The notes under the pieces were generated by a model, which was not told where the DNA came from, made no database searches, and saw nothing but the letters and a program-made list of their open reading frames with translations. A stretch of DNA of 64,000 bases from Nymphaea colorata (taxonomy: Eukaryota > Streptophyta > Magnoliopsida > Nymphaeales > Nymphaeaceae): positions 15,937,354 through 16,001,353 of the forward strand of contig NC_045142.1 in NCBI RefSeq assembly GCF_008831285.2, written 5' to 3'. This document shows positions 23,061 to 34,714 of this stretch, one piece after another (the stretch's first letter is position 1; each line of letters opens with the position of its first letter). The translations under genes were made by a program, and so were the position numbers.

Positions 23061-26000
23061 AAAAAAAAAAAGTTGACACGTGTGCACACACGCACACACA
23101 CGTATTCATCATGAATATATGCTAATTTCAAATAAAACGAGAGAAAATGTTCAAATTTAAGTTTCTTTGATTAAGATTTATACACTTAATGTTTTAATCG
23201 TATAAAAAAAGAATTACATACAACCAAAAATGCATAAAATTGTATTGTTTTCAACAACTGATGTTATCTAATTTGGACTTGTAAATGGAAACCGCAAGTC
23301 ATAAATATTGTGCACAAGAAACTTGTATTCAAGGTAGTACTTGCCTTTATGACATTTTATCCTTAGGCATTTCCTCACGTTTACCAAGCCTATTAATCAT
23401 AGAACCTATACATTTCTCTTTCCACTTTGCCTGGTAAATCTTTCATTTCCCTTTAATAGATTTTGCATCACATGAAACAAGTATGATGCATAATGTATAC
23501 TGAATAAATAATCAAGATCGTAGTAGATAATCATCAGAAAGCTGAAACAAGGTAAGCACTTCAGTCCATGCTAGTTAGAATGTTTCTCTGGTGAACTTGA
23601 TCTCATCAAGTCAATGATTCCCCCAAGCAAGACAAGGTACAAATCTTGTGAAGGAAAGAGACGATCAGTAGAACCCGGATGGATCTGGGTGGGGATAGTG
23701 GCACCCATTCCTCACTAGTTCTGACAAGATCAGGCAGGAGGGAGCATCCCACTTAGTGATCAGTCCACTAGTTCATTCATGCAAATCCGATGAAGTTATT
23801 ACGGACGAGCGATTTTAGCCATAAAATGCAGAAGTGTCTACATATAGCAATACAATAAAAGTTGAATATATTTTCTAGTACTTGAGCACATGTTGCATGC
23901 CAAACATCACATCAATATGAATTTGCATACTAGATTTAGTAGAATACCAAGTCCATTTATATCATAATAGTTGCATTTGTTGATCCAATGTACAACCCAT
24001 CAGATTCAAAGCTGGACATGATGTTATAACATGATCTCATCAGTCCAATAAAATGAGTCATGTAATCATATTGGTCTGTTAAGTTTGAATGCAACATAGA
24101 AAACCAAAGGCATATTACCACATATCTTTTTCAGAGACAACTGCACAGAAGTTACTTCTAGGTATCAAGTGTAGAGACATTTCCAGTATTAGAAGAATGC
24201 AAGTAAACTTCTATAGATGAAAAAAACAACAGGTTTAAGCAAACATTACAAGTTTGCATTACAATAGAATAGATCTGATTAATTGCAAAAGGAATACAAA
24301 AGCTCAAGAACAAAAAAATCAATGTTGACATCTGAACAAGCGGAAAACAAGTTAATGCACCCTCGCTTTGCTCCACATATCTATTTAGAACCAGCAACCT
24401 ATGTTAAAACAAAGAACCAGAATTTTGTCTCAGCAAGCTTACAACATAGGAAAAATGAAACTCACTAGGGAGTAGGAATATTGCCATATAAATTCAGAAA
24501 TTATCTTATATGTTGAATCATGCTAGTTCATGTTCACTAAATCTGAAAGATGAGACGTCTTCAAATCCTTCATCAGAACTCAAAATAGGAAACTAAGGAA
24601 AAGGTTTTCTTTTTGCCACAAATTGATAAAGGACATGGTTGAGTTCATAAGAATTTATATTGATATTTTTGTCGATATGCCTTTTCGATTTGCCATTATT
24701 TTTTCCTTTCAATTTCACCAAACAAAAAATAGAGGATAAAAAACTTAACATTCTTAATGGAGAAAATGTGAAATTGCATAGTTTTACTTGAACGTTCTAG
24801 ATGGAACTCTTGGCATAGATACACTCGGGAAATTAAAGGATTGGTCCCTGACATATTAAATGATTCAAAAAGTCCTTATTTATCATATTAGATGAAAATA
24901 ACTGAGGAATCAGTTCAGTAGCAACATGGCATGACTAATTAGATTCAAATGAATTCTAAAGGCATTTGTAATTCCTCTATCAATTTGGAGTTACACCATT
25001 CATTTATAAACCAACCAACCCCATGGGTTGCTTTTATAAGCCTTGTTTGACTGCCTTTTCCAGTCAATTGCCTTTTTTATAAGCCAATTTTGGGTAAGAT
25101 GAACCACACAAAAGATGCAATAGTAATACCTTGGAGGAGAAGATGTCCATATTTCCTCCATGTATAATCATCTGCAGGGATATCAGCTAGTTTGCTACAA
25201 ATATTAGGAATTCTAATGACTCTTTTCTTGACTAGCTACTAATATTTGAAACTCTAATGACTCTTTTCTTTCTTAGGTTTTTGCAAGAAAACGAAACGTG
25301 CATGCATGGGAATAATATCTTGCACAAAGCGCCAAGTTGAGGACACATGTTCATGAAAAGAAGGTTTTGCTTCCACAGTAGATGCTTGTACACCACAATG
25401 GTTCACCAAATAAGAGTAAGCATACAAGAATAATAAGAAAATAATAAGATATAAAAGGATGACAATTACATACTAAATAGGAAATATAATTTGCTTCATG
25501 GCCGAAATGATCATTGTAAAAAAAAACCAACAAAATAGGACATCTTTGCCTTGTTTTGTTAAGGTAAGTCAACAACTAAATCAAAAGCCTAAAATGGAAC
25601 ACCTTTGCCTTGTTTTTAAACTTGTATTTTCTACAAACATAATGTCATCTTTTAATCTTTTACCTAAAGGGCACATGGTAACAATAGATGTGATGATTGA
25701 CAGCCTTGTTTTATATGATGTCATTCTTAATTAACCTGTAATTCCTGTAAATATTCCATGAGGGAGTATGGAGGGGAAGATAATTAATAACTAAGAATTA
25801 ATAACTAACATTATCATGCAGCAAGAGAGCTTGTACTACTGGGCAGTGCTTAAGAGAAGAGATACCATCCAAAGCCTTCTTCTGCAGTCCTAGTTACAAT
25901 AAGAAGATAAAACATAAAACAGATGGAATCCAACCAATAGCAAAGGCAGAAATTGTTGCCGCTATGCATATGCAAATAAACAAATCAATTTAGGCTCTGT

Positions 26001-27700
26001 TTACATCTTAGTTGATCCAACCAATGGTCTTTGTACTTTTTGGGAATATCCTATGGAACTCAAGAGACTTGTTAATGCCCTTTATGGCTTGAGCATATGG
26101 GGTTGCCTTCATGGGATAGTCAACATTTTGAAGCTTCTTTTAGACCAGAATCCTAAAAGGGCACTCAGACATAGTCATTAAGGACAAAGCTTATAAGTTG
26201 AACCAACCAGATCCATACCCATTAAGTTAATGATCAAATCCCAAAACGATGATGATGATAAGCTATTCTCAATAATTTGAGCTACTACAATACCATCTTT
26301 CTCACATAATCAAAATCACAGGTACAAGCAAAAGGCATTATATATATAGTGTATGTGAAGATTATATTATAAGAAATTTAAGATAGCACTCCACAGAGGA
26401 GAGGGACAGAGATAGAGAGCATGAGCATATGCCCAATAGGTTTTTTCTTTTTAGTATTAAAGATGATGAAAGTTATGGTGTGCAGATCATTCTGCCAACT
26501 AAACATTATGTCTAATAAGTTCACTAGATACAAGAATATGTGAGAAGTCATGTTAGTACTTGTTTCTCACAACCAAGCATACGGTAGAAAGAACAAAAAT
26601 TATAATGAAGTATGGCACAGTTGATAGTTACTGAAAGAGTTTGCCATTCAAGCAAGTGGAAAAGTATGTATTTAGGGACCATGATTTTGCAAGAACTTTT
26701 TTCAAACCACATACATGCTAATTAGAAGAAAAATAATTTTCAAGATAAAAATAAATATCGGAACTCGTTTGGGAACAAAATAGGCATCTATCATAACTTA
26801 CAAACATTATTAAAAGATCTAATACAAACTTTGTAATGCATAAGATTCTTCGAAGTAGACAATATTTCAAAAAAAAAAAGCCTCTATTTCTACTCATACA
26901 TTTTCATTGTCTAATACAAGCATTGCAACACTTATAAGATTATTTTAAGTGGACAAGCATTCAAAAGCAGATGAAACAATGCCTAATTGTCTTTTATTCA
27001 CAAATAACCTTGTTATCAAAGCTGCTAAGGTCTAAAAAATAGAAAGAGGGCACCTATAATATACATGAATGAGTCATTTTCCACTTTTTCAGACTATAGG
27101 TGAATCTTATCACACTCATGAGTAACTTAGGTGTCCTCAAGTGATGCAACAAGCTGGAAATTTTTCATAGAAGCAACAGTCACATGCCCAAAAAATTTCA
27201 AGCATCAAGATTGCAGCTGCTCAAGTCATCTTGGTGCTTTATTTTTCAAAAACAGCATTTCATCTTTTGCACCATTTCAACATGGTTGTGGAGCCGGTGA
27301 TGAACTTTCCAAGTGAATAGAATTAGTTATGAGAAAAAGACATGATGAGAAGGAGTCAAGGTCATTGAGAAGAAGCTGTGTCTGCACTGGGGCAATGCCA
27401 CCAGGTTCAATTGTTGTTGCTAGAATAGCATGTATAACATCATTCTTTATCCTTCGTTCCCTAGTTCATAGAATTAGAAATTGGGTCAATTGCCATTTGG
27501 ATTTCAAAAGAGGAGATACTGGAGAAGTAATATAAGGTCAAAAACGCACCAAGATTAGTCATATATAAAAAGAGAGGCTATAACTGTATTTTATTTCTAG
27601 ATTGAAGCTAATGTAAGTGGCATGTTTGTAAAATTGGGAGGTTGGACAAATGTAAAGTAGGAAACCTTGTTTCCAATACCAATTTGGTCTGTTCACAAGA
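23061..27700. other. Unassigned AT-rich DNA
   Basis: No coding domain was identified on either strand. ORFs are short and scattered. A purine-pyrimidine CA/CG-repeat patch lies at about 23075-23105. A stretch at 23560-23800 is less AT-rich than the rest but is not recognisable. Confidence 0.4.
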
Positions 27701-27724
27701 TAGAATGAGGCACTTGGTAGGAGG

Positions 27725-27946
27725 GCACTAAAAACTAAATGCTGAAGTTCACAGGCTTGCCGGAAGCCACATGCTGCTTGATAGTGCAGATGGAGAGGGC
27801 ACACTGGCCGCTGGGAGCTGAATGGCGATGGTATCATAGTTGATCGTGTTCTTACCATTGAACTTGATGGAGCATTCAGAGGAGACCATGAAAAGACCCT
27901 CAATCCCATCCAGGGTGTAGGTGAGGTGGGCCATGAGCCTAATCAT
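27725..27946 (-). pseudogene. Possible protein-coding scrap with one frame change
   Basis: The minus strand from 27946 reads a non-repetitive protein-like segment containing the words YTLDGIEGLF, FNGKNTINYD and IAIQLPAAS. Near 27805 the sensible reading moves to another frame, giving CALSICTIKQHVASGKPVNF. Balanced amino-acid use across two joined frames suggests a decayed copy of a real protein rather than chance. I do not recognise the family, and no exon borders are evident. A processed pseudogene fragment or captured exon is possible. Confidence 0.3.
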
Positions 27947-27949
27947 ATA

Positions 27950-30520
27950 TATATGTGGACATCCGACAAGACATTCTTGTAGATGTCATAGACGTTTCAA
28001 TCTTTTCAATGGAATAGCAAGCTATCAGTTATAGCATGCCTTAGTCAAATGATATAAACACCCTCTCCAAAGGCATCTTGTGCTCTATGCTAGTGAAAGC
28101 TCCTCTTCAATGGTGCAAGGGCACTTTTCATACATAAAAGTGGTTATTTCATGTAGTGATCTCACTTATGAATAGGTCCATTTGTTCAAGCTATCATGAA
28201 TAAAAATATTTTGACTTTTTAGTGAATATAATAACTATTAAAGCTTGAGAAAAGAAGTCCATCAATATAACTTATGTTTAGTAGCCATTATAAAACGTGC
28301 ATTAAAGAAACATTGATGGGTTTTGAGGAGAAAAATGTTGTTAGAATGTCAAACTTTTGTTTAATTATATTCTTACAATAGGTAACATGATTCTGGACAA
28401 TACAATATACAATATTTCACTAAAATGTTTTTATACAAAATTCACTAATAATTAGGCAAGTTACACTCACACAAAAGTATATGCTTTGGAAGCATAATGA
28501 TATTTGTAGTTGCTAGGTTGAGAATTGATGGTGGATGAATTATAAATATATGTTTTAATAGTTAGAATTGTTTATGTGCACCACTTTTTTACAAATGAGA
28601 CATTATGCCACAATGTGTAGTTGAGGCCCTAGAGGTTTATATGCAAAGTTTTCAACAATCCTCCAACGAAGGTTTTCTGATAATCAATGAAGAGTATCAT
28701 GGTAGAGAACACTTTCCACAACATAAAGAAGCAGTAAAAAGGATTATGGAGCTAGGACCAAGGGAGCACTGATTATTGCTAGTAGAAATGGGATAGAATC
28801 CCAAGTCCAAATATAGTAAAAAAATATTGTTAGTGGTGTCAAGATACATTTCCAAATATGATATTGTATATATGTAAAGAATATATTTAGATATAGTTAT
28901 GAATGAATATATACAGCATGTTAGATCAAGTCCTCATTGTTGTTAGTAAAATAAAGAATATATTCATAAACACTATTACTAAGGAACAAATTTTTCATGT
29001 GAAGTCGAGTCAAAAAGTTTTCATTGTAATAATTGAGTACCAATATAAATAGAGTTGCCGTGACCCTTACGGCTCATCGGCCTTTTGTGCAAAAAAACCC
29101 TTTATCTACTCTTTATTAAAAGCTTTGACAGTTTTCTTGAAGTAAGAGGCATTTTCCCTTGCCATAATAGTCTTCATTAAATATCAAGACCTTCATTGGA
29201 ACTCCATAGTTGAAAATATTGCGTGTAAACTGTAAACCTCTGAGGTGTCAAGTATACTTTGTGGCGTAATGTATTATGGTGCAAAACAATTCACTGATAA
29301 AGATCTTCAGTTTTGCATTTCAAGTTTTATTAGAATGATGATGATGATGATACAACAAGTTTGATTTGTTTTATTATCTCTCAGTTTTGACATGTGCAAG
29401 CAGCACTGAATCCTCCACTTGAAGCTTGCCACACCTACATGGTTGCCACTTACCATTGCTGACAAAACTAAGAAAATGACAACCATCATGTCCCTCACCA
29501 TAAGTTTGGCCTTAATAAATGAAAATACCCATAATCTATCAGATTTAGTGTTTGTATATAGTTTATCTTTGAAAGATTTTAATGTTTTAATTCTCTCTTC
29601 TGTTAAGTATCTATTACCTTTTGTAGGATAACAAAATTGTTATTGATGAAGCAGTGTCCCTTCAACAAGATTTGGTAAACTTCTTTCTAGCAATGCATCA
29701 TACCTATAAAAGAGATAATGTCCACCTCTACAATAAGTAAAACCATAATTGGAGTAAAGCACTGCTAGTGTCACAATTTTCTTGCCACTATGTTGTATCA
29801 CAGGCAGTCGATATCATATCTGATTGTAATAGTGCCGGATTTTGCTATTGCCATGCTTACAGTCATCAAATTATGCCTAGTAACAGGCAGTTTATGTTGA
29901 TTGGCACTGTAAAAATGATTGATACTAGACATTTGTGTTACAATCTTGCACATAATGCACACACATACACTAGTGTGTCTCTTAATATATCAGCACAATA
30001 CTACTGGTGACAAGATGGAGCTTTGATGGGAAATATTTCTCCACTTCATAGGTAATGAACATTTTGTAGAATCAAAGTAACAATTTTTCTAAACGTGGAT
30101 GTAATCAACTCATGTAAGTATAGTTGGATGCAATATTGTCACTGACACATTGTAATACGAATTAGTTGGGCCGACCTATATGTTGTATTATAACAAATCA
30201 CAATATAGTGTAGTATGTTGTAAAATTATTATTGTAATTAAAAAAATAAAAATAGAGAAAAATAAAAAAGAAAAATTTGCAAAAGGGAAAAATTATAGAG
30301 AAAATTAAAAAAATCAAGAAAAATATATTGCATAAAAAATTTCATCATACATAAACAACATTCATGATTTGTCATTCATAAACCATAATATATCAACAAC
30401 CCATTCAAAAATGAGAAATTATAGATTTTAGAATAATATAATAAGCATCTATCACAAGTTTCAACTTAAAAGTGTTTTAGGGTCTTTGAGTACATCCCAA
30501 TTCACAAATTCATAACATAT
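27950..30520. other. Unassigned AT-rich DNA
   Basis: No transposon domain, RNA gene or convincing exon was seen. Very A-rich runs occur at about 30238-30310. Confidence 0.4.
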
Positions 30521-30528
30521 AATTATCA

Positions 30529-30547
30529 TCATTCAATGTAATCATCG

Positions 30548-30582
<35 letters not shown>

Positions 30583-33095
30583 TTTACCTTCATCATCATC
30601 TTCATTCTCATTTTATTCATTACTTGCTTTAATCCCTTCAAATGGGAGGTCATCATCAACATTCCATGGCTCTCATTCTTGAAAAAGCTCTGTTGCTCCT
30701 TCAATGTTTAAAAAGTCAAGATCATCCTCATCAAATATCATCGATGGCGATTCTTCAACCCAAGAATTTAATGCATCAAAATTGTCTAGGCTGATGGGAT
30801 GAAATTGAGTGTGATGCTTCTTCATAGATGCTGATTCTAATTGCCCAAAGTACAACAGGAGAAAAAAATTAACAAGTTGTTAAAATTGCTAGCATAACAA
30901 ATTATCTAGTTTACCTTTGTCCCAACTTCAAATTATATCAAATGAAGACAAGGTCATTCAATCTTTTATGTTTCAGCCTATTTTTTTCTTATTATGGACG
31001 TGTTGAAGTACACTCCAATTTGTTGTTTATCCAGTGGCATTACATATCTCGATATCTCGCTCAAAATTCTAACTGCAAGCTTCTTTAGTTTTTGGGTAAT
31101 CAAGCACAAATGTACTCAACTACAAATCTAAATATCAAAATGAAGAGCAAATGCTTAAAAAGTAAATATTAAATACTATGAATACAATATGAAGTACAAA
31201 AAACAATAAATAAATAACTAAAAAGTGGATAAGACAAAGTCCATTTTTCTAATACCTAGACGAAAGGTTACCCTACATCGATTTGTTGTATCTATCCTCA
31301 AATGACCACACAAATATCATATTTGTTGATTGATAAGTGGACAACATCTTATTCTTTATAATCACTAAGCAATATGTCAATGCAATCAAACATGCCATGC
31401 TTGACCTTTCTATCATTCTTACAAGTAGGAAGAAATCTAATAGTGGGATTTGAATAGTAGATTGCTGCTGCAAGAAGCATACGACAAAATTGTCTAGGCT
31501 ACCTTTCATTTATAATATTCAATATAGGTGTGTACAACTTCTTTTTCCCCTTCAGATGATCTCTAATATCCTCCTTCGCACTTTCCATAGTCTCATACAA
31601 ATATCCAATAGAAGGCATATGTTCACTATCAACCAATCTGAGGACTTTGAGTAGAGGTATACAAACTTCAATAAGTTCACAATTCCCAAAATTCAAAGCT
31701 GGATATAGTATCCACAACTGTCGTAGCCCTTCTTTTATAGGAATATGGATATACAGCCTAATCGTCACTTGAAAACATCTACTTGAGAGGATTTCTCTGC
31801 CTGATTATACCATGCACAGTCAATGCATTTCTAGCAAACAATTTTTGTGCATGCCAAATCAATTCAGCTCCATTTGTGAATTTTCTCATCAAATTCAAAA
31901 CAAAAGCATGATTATATGTAAACTTCATTATTTATTGAAATCTTTGAACCATCCACTTTATATCATCTCTTTTACCATGATCCTGAAGCATTAATTTTAC
32001 ATAGTGAGCAACACATGGTCCCTAATAGAATGTCTTATAATGTGTCGCTAACAATTCATTTACAGCTTTATAATTTTCCACATTTTTTGTAATAAAATCG
32101 ACGATATTCTCCAGCCAACTTGTTGTACAATTTTATTTAAAATATTACACAATACATCAATAGTGTTAGGAGCATTAGACAAATCAATAGATTTTAAAAA
32201 CATGGTACCTAAGGGACAATATTTGATGAAGTTTACTATATGTCAGTCCACCTTTTTTGCCATCACATTGCATTCTATGTCTTCTATCTCATTTTTTAAT
32301 TCAACACACTATGTCTTAACATCTCTAACTACATTGTTAAGAATTTTACCTCGCAACTTATGATGAAAGGACATTTTTTACCATTCACCCACAAAAGTGA
32401 TCGCAACTGCTATAAGCTGAAAGTGAAAAGAGTTAGCTGAATTAAAGAGAGTGCCTACATCGTAGAACCACCTTCCTATGGTATCATCTACTACCTCGAC
32501 GATGTCCTTTGAACACATAGCTGTGTGAATTCAGGCTGAGCACTTGTAGTAGTACAGGCAAAGAAATTCTTTTTGATTGAAATAGACCTAATACTTGACC
32601 TCCCATAGGTACTGTACAACTAGTTCCACCAGTACAACCACGGCTATCTGCTACATCCTCTTGAACTTGTACTTGTACTTGCACCATCACCTCTTCCTCT
32701 TTCTACCCAAAGCTGAAGAACTACCTTTATATATGATGCATTTTTCTTTATTTATTCCCAAACTGATGCCAACATCCTCTTCTTTGAGCTCAACATCTTT
32801 ACCTTCGCTTCCTTCCTCTTCATAAGGCTCTCCATAACATGCCTCAACATAATTCATTTCTTTCTCAATCTTATTTGCATTCACGACATTAATAAGATCT
32901 ATACATTGGTGCTTGGCATATGGCGAAAATGGGTTTCTCTAGGGAACCAATACACTGAGCCACATCATAGTTTCTCCCAGCCATATGGTATTAAAGTGAG
33001 AGACCCCTCATGATATTGTTTGCATACAAAGATTACTTAACTTTTAACCAATCTTTAAGATCCACCCATATACACCATTGTCAAGTGGGATCCAA
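30529..33095 (-). pseudogene. Decayed hAT-superfamily transposase
   Basis: On the minus strand the conceptual product follows the plant hAT layout. It has a degraded BED zinc finger (NIMRG..YHMAGRNYDV) at about 32960-33050, and a central RNase-H-like region with GPCVAHYVKLMLQDHGK and IMKFTYNHAFVLNLMRKFTN at about 31860-32030. Next come a block LRLVDSEHMPSIGYLYETM at 31575-31640, a C-terminal dimerisation piece (LKHKRLNDLVFI.YNLKL) near 30920-30990, and a DEDDLDFLNIEGATELFQE tail at 30673-30740. It ends with an acidic run of 14 aspartate codons and stop at 30529. hAT transposases cut and paste elements with 8-bp duplications. Multiple stops and frame changes make this copy inactive. No terminal inverted repeats were found. 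Confidence 0.8.
30541..30582 (-). repeat. (GAT)n tract encoding poly-aspartate tail
   Basis: Fourteen consecutive GAT/GAC codons (one GAC) lie on the minus strand, in frame with the end of the hAT transposase remnant. The trinucleotide repeat keeps the acidic frame although the rest of the gene is broken. Confidence 0.8.
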
Positions 33096-33188
33096 TATAT
33101 GTTTATAAAACAAGTAAAAACCTATGTTTAATTATAAGAAACAAGAGAAATCAACAATTGAACAGTGCAAATGAGTAGTTTTTTACTT

Positions 33189-33722
33189 CTTTTGTGTTAG
33201 AAACCCAAAAGCTCTCTTTCTCTAAGCCTCCCAATGTTCCCACCAAGAGCAAACCATATCCACCTACAAGTTCTCTCCCAACATCAATGATTTGTTGGGT
33301 GATTTTTATGAAAACTGGCAAAAACTCTCCCTCCCACAGCTCTTACAAAGTCTAGAAAGAGGGAGGGAGGGAAGGTGTCAATTAAAAACACACACACAAA
33401 GATGTGGGATCCCGCCAGATCTTCACAAAAACAAGTGAAATCATATGGTTAGCGAATAAAAAAATGAATGATTCAGTGGGGAAAAAGAGATTTTTTTTCT
33501 ACCTCTTTTGTGTTAGAAACCCAAAAGCCTATTTCTCCATGCTTCCCATCTTTCCTACCATGAGCAAACCTTCTCCACTGGTGCGTTCTCCCCCAAAGTG
33601 ATGCTTTTTGAAGTTTTTTTTTTTGAAAACTAGCAAAACCTCTCCTAATGACAACCCTTAGAAAATTTAGAAAGAGCAAGGGAGGGAGAGTGTTATTTAA
33701 AACAAACATGCAAAATGGGGTC
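33189..33722. repeat. Diverged tandem duplication, 316-bp spacing
   Basis: A segment beginning CTTTTGTGTTAGAAACCC occurs at 33189 and again at 33505. Both copies continue through similar text with 'gagcaaacc', 'gaaaact.gcaaaa' and a purine-rich 'gggaggga' patch for about 220 bp. The pair lies just upstream of the hAT transposase start, so it could be part of that element's 5' region. Confidence 0.8.
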
Positions 33723-34489
33723 ATACATTTTTACCCCATATAATACGATATGGGGGAGTGTTTCCCGTCTTGCATGATACAAGCAATATGTTTACAATAC
33801 ACGAGCATATCATGTACCTTAAGCATATCATATAGGTTTTACACAAATCGTACGACCTGTATATTGATTGGGTAATCCACTTGCAAGTGATGAATGCCCA
33901 GTCAACAATATGCTTGTTCTTCTTGTCTATACAATTTCACTGTTATAGGTACCAATATAGATGATGTCACCAGTGACTTATAGTTGTCATATATTATCAC
34001 CAATATTGATAACTATGCTGGTAAGCTTGCACCACTGTAATTTAGTGACATTATATTGGTGATCATAGCCATGCAAATAACTATTAATAGATAATCAAAG
34101 TGTATATTTGTTGATGAACCTTTCATTATTGTCCCTCATTAAATAAAACATTTATGTATAATGCAAAATATTATAACTTTTTTATATTACAAAATTTTAC
34201 ATACAGCCTGACACAAAGAATAGGCACTAATAGTTACATATTATTGACTATCTGGTAATCCTAAGAAATCTTAAAAAAAAGCATGCCAATTTATGAATTC
34301 CAAAGAATAGAATAACAATATTAGGAGAAACCACACTGGACAAGAGTATGAGAAAAGCTATTAGAACATTACCGGCTTGCCAAGTAGAAAGCTTCTTCAA
34401 CTCCATCACTGTGATGTACATCACTATCAACATAAAAATCAACTTGCAAAAGAAGACCACTATGAAAACTTGCAAGAGGATGATGAGAC
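33723..34489. other. Unassigned AT-rich DNA
   Basis: No gene was found. Short phrases of the 'agtgac', 'caatat' and 'ggtgat' type recur around 33955-34075 but do not form a clear repeat. Confidence 0.4.
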
Positions 34490-34714
34490 GAGTAAATATT
34501 AAAATTAAACTTCCTGACATTATTAATATTGAACTCCTTTGTAACAGTAGATGTCATTGAGTTTCTTCATGTCATTCCAGTAGCATTCCTTGGTTTAACA
34601 GAAGAGTAAATATTAAAATTAAACTTCCTGACATTATTAATATTGAACTCCTTTGTAACGGTAGATGTCATTGAGTTTCTTCATGTCATTCCAGTAGCAT
34701 TCCTTGGTTTAACA
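34490..34714. repeat. Near-perfect tandem duplication, 114-bp unit x2
   Basis: GAGTAAATATTAAAATTAAA starts at 34490 and again at 34604. The two units are almost identical; one A/G difference is visible (acagtag against acggtag). This is a recent local duplication. Confidence 0.9.

Noticed and set aside
26035-26110. Reading with KRLVNALYGL, reminiscent of copia RT
   Set aside because: It is a single short phrase with no neighbouring copia motifs on either side. Chance similarity cannot be excluded.
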